64,000 nucleotides of DNA, from assembly GCA_910589415.1 (NCBI GenBank), contig OU342630.1, positions 39,650,012 through 39,714,011 of the forward strand, read 5' to 3'. Below are positions 23,354 through 34,310 of this stretch, one piece after another. Each line of letters begins with the position of its first letter. The stretch's first letter is position 1. This DNA comes from Malachius bipustulatus (lineage: Eukaryota; Arthropoda; Insecta; Coleoptera; Melyridae). The notes beneath the pieces are model-generated. The model did not search any database. It had not been told where the DNA came from and worked only from the letters and a program-made list of their open reading frames with translations. Position numbers and translations under genes: made by a program.

Positions 23354-23745
23354 ATATCGCTCACCGGCTGCAATAGTGGCACAACTCAAAAACAGTAATA
23401 TTGGATATATTTTGACTTTAAAGATTTATAAATAAATAAATTTATATCAAATAATAAAACTCGTACTATACCGGCACAAATCAAAAGTGTCACTATTGTA
23501 CGTACACAAGAAGACATCCTCCTACAAAGTCAGTGGCATACTGAAAATGTGCATTGGTCCGACTTAGAAGCACAAATTGTTATAATGCTTTAGTGACAAA
23601 TTCGCCATATCGGGAAATCTATGATACCTAATTTTGTGCCAGTCTTGTTGCAAGGAAGGGTATTAAATTTAACATTTGATGCAATAGTTAGTGCGATTTT
23701 AAGGATTTTTGAGTTGTGTCACTATTGCAGCCGGTGAGCGATATG
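23354..23745. mobile_element. fourth-level MITE (about 390 bp)
   Basis: The termini CATATCGCTCACCGGCTGCA and TGCAGCCGGTGAGCGATATG are perfect inverted repeats, continued by AATAGTG(G/A)CACAACTCAAAAA. It lies directly beside the right arm of the third-level element. The centre is unique and non-coding. Confidence 0.9.
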
Positions 23746-24128
23746 AAAAAAATTCCAATTATTAAAGAAAAATTATATTATCTCAAGAACCGCTCGAGTT
23801 ACCCAAAAAGTAACTTTTGTTTTGGGGATTTGAAATCAAGCAGGCCAGATCATGAAGAGTGAAATTTTCTGAGAAATCAAAAACAAAAAAGTTTTTCCTC
23901 TTTTAAAGTCGATCCGGGGACACACGGTACACGGTATATACCTTTACTCTTATACAATTTTCACATTTTTTCGTCCTACCCTGTATGCTACGCATCGTAA
24001 CTTAAAATAAATATGTGTCAAATTATTATCTTTTACAGCATGCACAAACTTTCTGCGCAATTTTTTTTTAAATCTTACTAATAAAAAAAAATTCCATTTG
24101 GTGCGTGCTTTTTGGATGGCACTGTATA

Positions 24129-25331
24129 CGCAGGTGCCCCTTATTTCAGAGCTCACTATTGGTATCTCGTAAACGCTAAGAGATACAGGGTAGGTTAAAT
24201 TAGCAAAAAGCTCGGCAAAAAGGGAAAAGGTGCGCAATTTTGTGGCCATCTCGAATCGGTCAAGACGTAGGCACAAGATATAGTGGAGCGGAAAGTGAGC
24301 CCCCTAAGTCGCTTATTTAAGGTAGAAAAATTTTTCGAAGTGGAAAGATATGGGACACCGGTACCATCATATTAAGGAATCTTTGGGGCATAAGAATCTC
24401 GTTTTACGACACGCTCCCTTGGTACTGACAAAAGTTAGAGCCGTTTGAATATCAGATTTGTGTTTTTTTCACGAGTAAAAGTTTAACAAATTTTTTTTTT
24501 CTTCATCACCGGTTTACATTCAGGACTCTAGTTTGGTTTTTACTTTATAGTTATGACTACTTAACGAAATTACATATGTATTTAAAATGCAAAAATTTTG
24601 AATACAACATATCTGTGACCGTTCTTAAAATATCCCGAAAAAACTGAAAAATCTTTTGTTTTTTCTTAAGGCCGGCATACTTGTTTTTTTTTTCATGTAA
24701 TTCTGCATTAAAAGAATTAAGGGAACTAAAAACTATCACATTCGAAAAAAACTCTTAAAATTTTTTTTCTTCTTTTTTCGAAAAACAATGAAAGTTTTAT
24801 CACCGAATAACATCGTAGACATCGCAATATGACGTGACATTGCTTGACTTATCGCTACGTATGACATTTGGTTGAAGAAAGGTTTTTTTTTTTCGAAAAA
24901 AGAAGAATAACATTTTGAAGATTTTTTTTGTTGTTTTTTGTTTGTTTTGATTTTTAGTTTCCTTAGTTCTTTTAATACAGAATTATATAAAAATACGCTT
25001 ATTGTGACTGAGGCCATAAGAAAAACAAAAGTTGACGATGAAAACTCTGGGATCTTAGTTGGCTTTGCAAATTTTTTGAAATGTCAAATAACAGCCTACA
25101 AAAAATATTTTTTTTAATTTCCAAGAATAAAAAAGAAATGGAAAAATTAAAAAATCTCGATTTTTCAGTTATTTCATGATATTTCAGGAACGGTCACAGG
25201 TAACTTATACGTCTTGACCTCGGTCTTGACAGATTCGAGATGGGCCACAAAATTGCGCTTCTTTGGCCTTGTTTACCGACTTTTATCGTTTACAGATACC
25301 CATAGTAAGCTTTAAAATAAGGGATAGACTG
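24129..25331. mobile_element. foldback family A, copy 1
   Basis: Imperfect inverted arms. The left (24129-24290) contains GGTATCTCGTAAACG and GCGCAATTTTGTGGCC. The right (25170-25331) contains their reverse complements in order, including GGGCCACAAAATTGCGC. The left end abuts the second-level element with TATA between them. The interior shares AACGGTCACAG and TTTTTCAGT-type blocks with 25767-27053 and 28379-29431. No coding frame; the 93-codon minus frame 24736-25017 is a poly-K translation of T runs. Confidence 0.75.
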
Positions 25332-25766
25332 TATTTCAATTAATTCGAGAATTAATCTTAGAATAATTAACCGAGGAATTAACATATTCTGTTTCGCTAA
25401 CAAAATTTGTTTGGGACACAGAATTGCAGAAACCATATTACTGAAGCATTCTGAAGCAACAAAATCAAAGTAGGCTACGAAATTTGGCATGCATTATGTT
25501 AAATTCTGAGCAACTTTTTTTCAGATAAATTTAACGATATTTCGTCCAGAAGAGGTAGGTACCTAAGTACTTTACAATTAAATACATAGAAAACAAAAAG
25601 AATGCTCCTATCAAGGCATGCTTGATTTATTTAACACGAAAAGAAGGTGAAATTTCTTATCTAATCAAGCAGGAGGCCTGGACCCCAAATGGTCAAATTT
25701 CCACTCAATTTTATTTGTCATTTATACTATAAATTCGCTTATCCTGGGACACACTGTATGTAGGTA

Positions 25767-27053
25767 GATGTTCAGGGTTATAACTATTCAATGGGGACCA
25801 CAGGGTTAATAAACCATTAAAGATACGAGGCCGGTTAAAATACAGAACAGTTGTGCTATTTGAGGTGAGAATTTTGCGAAAAAAATTTGAAATATTCCCA
25901 GTAGGCTAAAACTAGAATTCTTATTTTCATCATATCTTCTTTATTATTGAAAATTAATTAATTATTTTTTGTGTAGGCTAGCATAACGATGGTTAAGATG
26001 TGATACCACGTATCTGCATTTTCAGTGAAAATGAGTTATACACATCAAAATTCGCAGAAAAATTTGCTCTATATTTCTGGTGATACCTTGTATGTATTTA
26101 ACCAATGGATTTCAACAGAACCTCAGTGTAGCGATACCCCGCATTTGTGTTGAGAACTAACTTGTGTGATTCCTCTTATCTTCCTCAGTCTTACGTGTTT
26201 TTTTTTTTGTATATACGAGGTATCACATCTTAACCATCGATAAGTCGTCAAGAGCCATCAATTTGTAACTTCAAAAATAGGTTTACATATGACATCAAAG
26301 GCTATCCATTTGACAGTACAAAAATTTCCAAAGCCGATACTAGAGCCCAGAATTTTCATATTCAAACTTTTGTTTTTCTGGCTGCCGTATTATTTTTTGA
26401 TGTCGATTGGTTGTTATAAAAAATCATGGAATTCTAAAATTAATAAACTTAAATCAAAAAACTTAAATCACAAAAAACAAAAAATTTTATCCGTTTTCTT
26501 TTAAAGACAGCTTTTTAGACCGAATATCATAAAAAAATTAAAAAACCATAAGGCAAGCAGTATGACTCCATATTGACGTAGGTACCTAAATAATTCGGTG
26601 AAAAAATGTTTTTTATTTTCGAAAAAAGATGAAAAATTTTTTAATTTCTATTTTTTGAAGTTTATTAATTTTTTGTTTCTATTATTTTTTATACCGAATA
26701 AGAAAAACAAAATTTGACTGAGAAAACTCTGGGATCTAGTCGCCTTTGAAAATTTTTTAAGTAGGTATATTGAATAATTATGGCCCTTGACCTTATGCTA
26801 AACCTACAAAAAAAAAAATTTCAATAATAAAAAAGATATGATGTAAATAGGAATTATCGTTTTTTAGCTTTTTCAAGATATTTCAGGATCAGGAAATACT
26901 GATGATGTTTAATTTTTTTTTCGCAAAGTAGCTAGTTCATCTCAAAGTATAGCAAAACTTTTCTCTAATTAACCGACCTCATATCTTCGATGGTTTAAGA
27001 CTCGGTTTAAGATATCCATGTAGTCGCCCATTAAATATTTCTAACCCTGTCTG
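25767..27053. mobile_element. foldback family A, copy 2, carrying a small MITE
   Basis: The left arm (AGGGTTATAACTATTCAATG, then GATACGAGGCCGGTTAA) pairs with the right arm ending CTAACCCTGTCTG and preceded by TTAACCGACCTCATATC. TA follows at 27054-27055. The interior contains the family A block with TTTGACAGTACAAAAATTTC and CTAGAGCCCAGAATTTTCAT. A further MITE is inserted at 25987-26239. Confidence 0.7.
25987..26239. mobile_element. small MITE inside family A copy 2
   Basis: The ends CGATGGTTAAGATGTGATAC and TATCACATCTTAACCATCG are inverted repeats of about 19 bp, followed by CACGTAT / ATACGAG. The interior is about 210 bp and non-coding. Confidence 0.8.
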
Positions 27054-27055
27054 TA

Positions 27056-27498
27056 CATTATTTTAAACCATATTAAAAAATTGGCAAGTTTTTCGTTTAC
27101 TCATTTCGAGTAAAGGTTGATCATCATGTATTCGGTCCTTCCTTCCTCTCTTATAAAGAAAAGGTATAATTAAAGGGATTAAAGGGATATCAGGAACGGT
27201 AAAAGATACGGGTTCGGTTAAATTACAAAAAATGTGCACAATTTTATAATAATTAAGAATCTGAAACAAAGTTTGAAATAACTTCAGTAATTCTTGAAAT
27301 ATCCTGAAAAAAAAAGATGAATCGCCTCACATTTTGGCCGCACATGATGGCTGCACTTCCAGATATACCGGAAGTGGACACCTATGTTGAAAATCTTTTC
27401 CATGAATTTCTCTTGGTCACTTATGTCAGGGAATTTTTTTTGTTTTGAGGCTATAGGACTAATACCTAGTTGCCGAGATATTATGACTCAAAACTACA
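27056..27498. repeat. fragment of foldback family A
   Basis: GGATATCAGGAACGGTAAAAGATACGGGT-like text with TCGGTTAAATTAC (about 27185-27230) and TTCTTGAAATATCCTGAAAA (27291-27310) follows the order seen in the family A left arm. Only one arm is present. The 68-codon minus frame here is not a gene. Confidence 0.6.
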
Positions 27499-27896
27499 CA
27501 GTGCTGTGAAAATTCAAAGAGTTCTAGATTTCAAGTTAGTTCCGCAGCGCAGCGTCTTACGCGATCCTAGCGGCCTCGCATAAGTGCGAATAAGGAAGGA
27601 AAATGGTCAGCACCCATTTATATTTCACTTCTATTACATAGATCAGTCCTTTGAAAAGTGGGAACTCAAGGGTTCAAGGCTGTTCAATAAGTAATAGTTC
27701 CAAGCGTCCCAATTTTAGCTGCGTGGCGTGAGCTTCAACATTCCAAATAGGTAACTGAATTCTACAATGGAGGTGAAATTGAAACGGGTATTGCCCATTT
27801 TCCTTCCTTATTCGCACCTATGAGGCCACCAGGATAGCGCAAGACGCTGCAGGAACTGACTTGAAGCCTAGAACTATTTGAATTTTCACAGCACTG
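27499..27896. mobile_element. 398-bp foldback
   Basis: The arms pair from CAGTGCTGTGAAAATTCAAA (left end) to TTTGAATTTTCACAGCACTG (right end), through AAGTTAGTTCC / GGAACTGACTT and GCGAATAAGGAAGG / CCTTCCTTATTCGC. A single arm of the same family lies at 28085-28235. Non-coding. Confidence 0.88.
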
Positions 27897-28084
27897 TCAA
27901 GTTCTAAGTTCTCTGATGAGTGCTGTGTGCATTGTTAGTTGAATAAGAATGAGTGCTACTAATTTAGCTAGGCATTCTAATTTTCTACCGCCATAAGTTT
28001 AAACTTGCAAAATAAAATTTGAACTGTTAGTTAGTTACTAGTTACTGAACAGCACCCTCGAATTCCAACGTTGGAAAAAGTACT

Positions 28085-28235
28085 GAATTCTTCAATAGAA
28101 GTGAAATAGAAACGGGTGCTGTCAAATTTTATTTCCTTATTCGCACTTATGAGACCGCCGGGATAGCGTAAGACACTGCGATACTCATACTTTTACTTAG
28201 AACTCGTTGAATGTTGATAGGACCATCGAGTTCTG
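28085..28235 (+). repeat. single arm of the 27499-27896 family
   Basis: ATTCTTCAATAGAAGTGAAA, TTCCTTATTCGCACTTATGA, CCGGGATAGCGTAAGAC and AGAACTCGTTGAATGTT follow the right arm of the element at 27499-27896 in the same order. This gives three diverged copies of one 150-bp unit within 750 bp. Confidence 0.8.
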
Positions 28236-28378
28236 AGTTCATCGATCTGTGTAATGGAATAAGCACTGTGTGGTGCTAGTTCAGTTGCCAATTTTGCTAC
28301 CATCGTATCCTCGTAATTAGGACCGGACCTGTTTAAAATTTTACTGCGCTATATTAGCGTTATTTTTGCAGAACTATA

Positions 28379-29431
28379 CAGGGTGCACCATGTATCCTTC
28401 TCTATATTGCTATCTCCTGAACGCTAAGAGATACAGGGTCGGTTAAATTAGAGAAAAGATGCGCAGTTTTGTGGCCGTCTCGAATTCGTCAAAACATGCA
28501 AGTTATCTGTGACCGTTCCTGAAATATCCTGAAAAAACTGAAAAATCGAGATTTCTTATTTTTTCCATATCTTTTTTATTATTGGAGATTAATCAATAAT
28601 TTTTTGTAGGCTTATATAAGCCGTTAAGAGCTATCCATCTGACATTTCAAAAATTTTCAAGGCCTACTAGATCCAAGAGATTTCACAGTCAACTTTCGTT
28701 TTTCTTATGGCCGCCATATTATTTTTTTTATGTCGTTCGATATGAAAAAAATAATGGAAACCAAAAATTAATAAACTTAAAAAAATAAATTTAAAATTTT
28801 TTATTCTTTTTTCAAAGAAAAACTTAAAAAAATCGTCGAAAACGTCACCATTTGTAAAATACGCCAAAATAGTGCTTGCCTTATGGTTTTTTAATTTATC
28901 TATGAAATTCGGTCTAAAAATGTGTCTTTTTTGTAAAGAAAAAAGAAGAATAAAAAATTTTTTTATTTATTTTTTGTCCCTATTTTTATATAATCTGCGG
29001 CGGTCCATTAACTTCAGGATGTCATCGGTGATCCAAGCTTTACAATGTTTAGTTTTTATGATTTTTTTTATATCGAACAACATAAAAATACAATATGGTG
29101 GCTGTAAGAAAAACGAAAGTTGACTATGAAAATTCTCGGATCTAGTCGGCTTTGAAAACTTTTGAAATGTCAGATGGGTAGCTCTTGCCGACTTATGTAA
29201 GCCCACAAAAAATTATTCATTAATCTCCAATAATAAAAAAGATTGGAAAAAATAAGAAATCTCAATTTTTCAGTTTTTTCAGGATATTTCAGGAACGGTC
29301 ACAGATATCTTGTATGTCTCGACGGAATCGAGATGACCACAAAATTGCGCTCCTTTGGACTTGTTTAACCGACTCTGTATCTGTTAGCGTTAGGAGATAG
29401 CAATATAGAGAAGGATACATGGTGCACCCTG
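28379..29431. mobile_element. foldback family A, copy 3 (complete, 1053 bp)
   Basis: The termini CAGGGTGCACCATGTATCCT and AGGATACATGGTGCACCCTG are perfect inverted repeats flanked by TA at 28377-28378 and 29432-29433. The arms pair over most of the element, through GCTATCTCCTGAACGCTAAG, GACCGTTCCTGAAATATCCT and CAACTTTCGTTTTTCTTA. Short open frames on both strands (66-83 codons) are only translations of the arms. This is the best-preserved member of family A. Confidence 0.92.
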
Positions 29432-29433
29432 TA

Positions 29434-31036
29434 TTCAGGATTACCGTCAGAAACTCCCAAGGAAACTCCAGAACTCACATTTTTTAGTTATTTGAACCAT
29501 CATTTGTACTCGAGGCATATGTGTTTTTGTGACATTTAATGTAACGAAACGTCGGTACTCGTTTTTGCGATATTGGCTTTATTTTTGCAGAACTATGAGA
29601 ACTATCTTAAATATGTTTCCATGTTAAATTTAATTGAATATAAATAATTTAATAAAGCAGGATGAGATAGAATCGACGAAGACAAAAAAGTACGAATGCA
29701 TTCTTTTAGAGCCACGAAATAAAGCTTCTACGATATGAACCCTTGACCGAACGAGAAAGTTGAATGCGTTATCCATTGAGCAATTAATGGGTTTACCTAC
29801 ATATTTTCGTGGCGTGCGTCAAACAAAGCCAATCAATGTTATGCTCTTTTGTTGTGTTATTGACACATTTCGCTTCATGTCTGAAACAGAAAGTATCCCC
29901 ATTACACGAACTAACGGGGCTATCATAAAACACGAAAGCATATAGGTAGGTGCCTACAGGGTGTGGAAATATTCACCCAATAGGAAAAATATGGCTGGAA
30001 TTTTTTTATTACGGATAAGCAAATACATATTGTATTGAATGAAAGTTTTACGGAAAAAAGTACTTTTTCAATTATTATCATAAGTAGCGAATTGGCGATC
30101 TTCTCTCTTTACTTCATCGCTTATAAGTATGGTTGCGTGGACTTGACCTTCACAAGTAACATAGCATTATGAATTTTTTCAGTTTTTAGAATCCCTTTTG
30201 GTGTTGCAAATGTTAGGATTTGACAGCATTAACTTTTGAAGAACAAGTAATGATAGAATTTTTCTGATAATAATATAACAGGTATTAGGTACTATAAATT
30301 AATCATAATTGACATTGAACTTCTGAGACTATATAATGAAAATAACGAGCTAAGATAATACAATAATAATTATTCTTGCAATTATTTTAATGTCAGTTTT
30401 TTTTTAAGACATATTTACAGCGAAGCGCACAACAAAGGCCTACTGGAGGCGCTTTGAAATTGAACGAACGAAGGTGGCTTTATTTTTCTCGAGAGGTATT
30501 GTTTTGTTTGATTCGATATTATTGGAATCATATTGGAAGGAAGTAGGCTCAGCTTACATTTTTTGTCCGTAATTATGAATAAAAGAATCCGTTTTTATAC
30601 TCATGGCAAAAGGTCATGCCTGTACCTTCCATGCAACGTATTGATTCAAGAAAAATCTTTTGAAGAGGCTTTATTGAGAGATTAGATATATTTTAAAAGA
30701 ATATCGAATGCTACACCTTCATCAAGTGTAAGAAATCATGGAGTCATGGTCAACTTTTTAATTATAGGTAGGTACCTAATTTTAAAGACAGTAATATTAA
30801 AAAAAAAGTTTTGCATTAATTTGTGAGGACATCAAATGCCGTTTTCTTCAATCTCAAAAAAAGTTACGTGTGGCTTACTAGATATAACATACCTATAACA
30901 TAACATATTTGTATACAGGTGTCCTAACGCGTTATTTCAAAACAAATGAAATGGGAAATTTCAAATACAAGGGTGGGGCCTCAGCCTATGTAGCCTGCAG
31001 CGTGCGCGATTTATAAAATTGCGAAACTGGGTTTTA
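29434..31036. other. intergenic with relics
   Basis: It holds the tRNA-like sequence at 29727-29790 and phrases such as TACAGGGTGTGGAAATATTC at 29955, which resemble the lone end of another TA element. No gene is recognised. Confidence 0.45.
29727..29790 (-). repeat. tRNA-Arg-like pseudogene or SINE head
   Basis: On the minus strand, ATTGCTCAATGGATAACGCA (A box and D arm) is followed after about 20 bases by AAGGGTTCATATCG (B-box-like). The D arm is like tRNA-Arg. The acceptor stem is not convincing and the T-loop box has changed, so a functional tRNA is unlikely. It may head a SINE extending toward 29650. Confidence 0.4.
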
Positions 31037-31038
31037 TA

Positions 31039-31455
31039 CAGGGTCGTAGTGTAGTGCCTAATAACTTGAAATTATTTTGGACTGTACAGGATGTCTCATT
31101 TAGAGTGACAAATCAATTTTATGTTGTTTTTTTAACGGAAGCTCTTTAATTATTACCTTTTTAGATTGTCTGAGAAGAAAAAGTATTAGGATTGGTCGAG
31201 GGATTGGTTTTTACAGTTGGTGTTTAAATTGAGAAATTTGTGAGTTATAAACACGTGAAAATCGCAATTTCCAAAGTTTAACGCAGTGTGCTACGAAAAC
31301 GGCTCAATATGGAGTAGGTACAACGGCTTACATGTCCCTATTTTAACTATTAATGTTTTTTAAATTTATTTTTTTACCATAATACAGAAACATTTGTACT
31401 ATTTTTGTTTTTGTTATTTAGTAACGCGTTGAGAAATCTAGGTTTTTTATCGTAT
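31039..31455. mobile_element. diverged single arm of the CAGGGTGTCCC foldback family
   Basis: It follows TA and keeps the order of the left arm: TTGAAATTATTTTGGA, TTTTTAGATTGTCTGAGAAG, GGTTTTTACAGTTGGTGTTT, ACGGCTTACATGTCCCTATT, and finally TTAGTAACGCGTTGAGAAA. Identity is lower than between copies 1-3, and the right arm is missing. An old relic. Confidence 0.75.
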
Positions 31456-31474
31456 AAAAACACGTTTTTGTACA

Positions 31475-32090
31475 ACTGCCATTAAAAGTCACACTTTTAA
31501 CGACAGCTGACAGTGTTAAAAGTGATTGTTTACATGGAAGCGTGTTAAAAATATTTTGTAACAGTGTTAAAAATACATTACAACACTCGTGTTAAAAGTA
31601 ATTCTATCTACTTTTTCTGTACTTACATTGTCTCATTGAACTACATTTCCTCATGATGAAATCAGACAAAATTGTAGGTAGTAAAATTTTTTCAGATTCT
31701 TTTTATTACTGGCATACATATCAATAAAAAATAAGTGCCTAGTCAAGAATTCAAGACAATAATAATTGTTCAGAAATTGCAATCAATAATAATTATTATG
31801 ACATCTCTTCTATTTGTATGCACGCATTTGTTAGTAACATAGCGTCGGGAACGGTTGCTATGCATAGTACACTCGTACTTATCTGTAATATTTTAAAATG
31901 CAATTTGAAGTTGAGTGTCATTCTAAATTCATCAATTTTATCATCAAAATAGAGCAGTTTTACAAAAACCATTGTATGATATTCGTCTTAAAAGTGATTT
32001 TATTTTGTTCGTGAATTTGTAAAATTCGCTTCGCTCACTTCACAAACCTTTTCACTCAAAAAATAAAACTTCACTTTTAACACTAATATC
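31475..32090. repeat. cluster of GTGTTAAAA motifs
   Basis: GTGTTAAAA occurs at about 31511, 31547, 31563 and 31592, all +. TTTTAAC in inverse sense occurs near 31493 and 32073 (CACTTTTAACACT). The sequence between the outer inverse copies is non-coding. It may be a small transposon with subterminal binding sites, but terminal repeats were not resolved. Confidence 0.45.
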
Positions 32091-33529
32091 ATAAATAGCT
32101 ATTTTCTACTATTATAAAATCGCGAGTAAAATCGTTTTTACCTCATATAAATATTTCGTCTCCATTATAGGATAGGTGGCTATCACCCTGTATGGGAGCT
32201 ATCAGCAATTGTTTCTCAAAGATTCTGAATAAATATGGTTCAAATTAGATTTGGACACACCTTTAGATAAAATCAATTTTTTTTTCGAATATTCGAAGAT
32301 GTCTAAAAAAACCGAAACGTTTGAAAACTATTTATAAAACAGGTGTAAGTATGTACCTAATCATGATGAAAGTAAACCTTATTTTAATGAAGAATCAGAA
32401 CTGAGATGGTGTGGCATATCAAAAATATTCTTTTAGGCCGATTATACAAGATGTCCCAGAAGGCATGGATCAAACGAAACTCAGTGAAAAAAAAATCAAA
32501 CGAAAAATCCCATTTGTTTGTTTGTTTGCGGTTTTCGAGTTTTTTGCCATTTGTTGGTTTTTGAAAAAATTGAAATTCGATGAGAAAAAAATTAAAAAAA
32601 GTTTTGCTTCATTTTAAATTCAGACTTCTGTGCTAAAAATGTTTTAGAATAAGGTCTTATTCTTACATAGTTGTTATTTTGGAATAGTTCTTTGCACATT
32701 ATAAGTGTTAGAGGTTAGAGGCCATTTTTCTTAGATTTTAGTGCTTGAAAAAATCACCGTTATAATTTAGTGACTATAAAAAAAATTTCCCATAGCAAAC
32801 GTGAACATTACTCAGAAAAACTTTAACGTTTTATGTCATTACTGCCTAATGTCACGTTTACCTATTACATTATGCCCACTCAAAATTAAAATTTTCAAAA
32901 TTAGTTGAAAATGTTAAATTTTGAAAATGAATCGTCCTATGGTACTATGAACAATAAAACACATGAAATGATAAAAAATAATAAAGTTAATGTAACCAGA
33001 ATTTTTCACGACTGATTTGTTACCTAGTAGAATATACAATCGTTTTCCTACTCTGAAATAGTCGTAGTACTTATATTAGGTATGTTACTAGTACATATTA
33101 TATTTGAGTTTTTTTTAATTAAGATCATATTTATTGAATTTGAGTTTGGTTGTTCAAAGCTGGAGTTAATTATTATGGTTAGCATGATTAAGTTTTTATT
33201 TGAAAATCTTTCAATATTAACAAAAGTGAATCTATAAGCTATAAGTATTTTGAATAACGAAAATTCATAGCAATAAATAAAAAAAAGGTATAAAATAGTA
33301 ATGAGTTGTTCGAATATTATTTTCTTGGGATACAAATCAATTATTCTCGCAATTATTAGTAAGACCATTTTGTTTTTGCATTTGTTGTATCGGGTTTTAT
33401 TATGAAAGGCACATAATAATATAGGTACATAGTAGAAGGACATCATTTTGTGTTGAGCTCAACTTTTGCAATTGAGCGAAACACAAAAGAAGTAGAGAAG
33501 CATTCTACTGCGAGTGACATACACCGTGT
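32091..33529. other. intergenic, no gene seen
   Basis: AT-rich. The 132-codon minus frame at 33048-33446 is Ile/Asn/Lys/Tyr-rich, as expected of random AT-rich DNA, and is not annotated. No element ends were identified. Confidence 0.5.
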
Positions 33530-33531
33530 CT

Positions 33532-34214
33532 CTTGAATTTCTGGACATAGGGAGTTCCCATGTTAAAATAAACTATTGTAAATATTGGCTCCCCTAATTA
33601 TTTTACAGTAAAATGTCAAATGTAAAACTTCTTAAGGAAAAAAAGCTGCTTCTTATGCTAGAATTGCATTTTCATTTGGTTCATCCGTTTTCGAGAAAAT
33701 CAGGAAAAACTGAACGGTTTTTCGTAGTTTTTCAAGGTTGCTTTGCGTTTGACAGATAATGCTAATAAGATAATAACAAATCTCTAATATTTCTAAGTGC
33801 ATGAATTGCCAGAGTAATGAAATTCAATAAAAAATACGTTTTCTTCAATGGTGTAATAATTCATTTTTATAAACAAGTTTTTCTTTAAAAAGTAATACTT
33901 TGCCACTTAAAATAATTTTAATGATGAATGAATTACGTTTGAACAATCAGTTATTGACAATTTATAATTTTTAGCATTATCTGTCAAAAGCAAAGCAACC
34001 TTGAAAAACTACGAAAAACCGTTAAGTTTTTCCTGATTTTCTCGAAAACGAATGAACCAAATGAAAATGGAATTGTAGCATAAGAAGCAGCTCTTTTTCC
34101 CTAAGAAGTTTTACATTTGACATTTTACTGTAAAGTAATTAGGGGAGCCAATATTTACAATAGTTTATTTTAACATGGGAATTCCCTATGTCCAGAAATT
34201 CAAGAGACACAGTG
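33532..34214. mobile_element. 683-bp foldback with TA duplication
   Basis: The left end CACCGTGTCTCTTGAATTTC pairs with the right end AAATTCAAGAGACACAGTG. TA lies at 33530-33531 and 34215-34216. The arms are about 240 bp and pair through GGAGTTCCCATG, GTAAAATGTCAAATGTAAAA and AACCTTGAAAAACTACGAAA. The centre is AT-rich with no frame. Confidence 0.92.
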
Positions 34215-34310
34215 TATACTATTTTTTCCGCAAGCTTTATACATATAAAAAAATAAGGTAAGAAAACAATTTGGCTTGTTACAAAACCAGAGTTATTACC
34301 AAGGAGAGTT

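Larger units (their letters stand above)
21956..23927. mobile_element. third-level inverted-repeat element
   Basis: The left end CCGTGTGTCCCCGGATCGAC has its reverse complement at 23908-23927. TA flanks it at 21954-21955 and 23928-23929. The arms (about 175 bp) remain highly similar, for example GATTTCAAATCCCCAAAA against TTTTGGGGATTTGAAATC. The interior holds two more palindromes (22945-23092, 23354-23745). No transposase frame. Confidence 0.9.
21318..24124. mobile_element. second-level inverted-repeat element
   Basis: The left end CAGTGCCATTTGAAAAG pairs with the right end CTTTTTGGATGGCACTG. TA lies at 21316-21317 and 24125-24126. Inner pairing includes TTACGATGCGTAGCATACAGG (one mismatch region) near 21476 with CCTGTATGCTACGCATCGTAA near 23981. 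The insert 21956-23927 lies inside. No coding frame is recognised. Confidence 0.85.
20865..25756. mobile_element. outer inverted-repeat element of a nested stack (4.9 kb)
   Basis: The left end GTGTGTGTCCCAGGAGAG is matched by CCTGGGACACACTG at the right end, with TA outside both. Inner parts of the arms also pair: CAAGCATGCCTTGACAGGAG (20964-20983) with CTCCTATCAAGGCATGCTTG (25604-25623), and GCTCAGAATTCAACATTATG near 21036 with CATTATGTTAAATTCTGAGC near 25491. Everything between about 21317 and 25333 was inserted later: the element 21318-24124 and the abutting element 24129-25331. No transposase is visible. Confidence 0.85.

Noticed and set aside
24736..25017. Lys-rich 93-codon minus-strand frame
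   Set aside because: It arises from T runs in a non-coding foldback interior.
28667..29206. Overlapping frames on both strands (66-83 codons)
   Set aside because: They are mirror translations of the arms of one palindromic element.
33048..33446. 132-codon minus-strand frame, one of the longest in the window
   Set aside because: Composition is dominated by Ile, Asn, Lys and Tyr as expected from AT-rich DNA. It has no motif, no splice context and no repeat relation.
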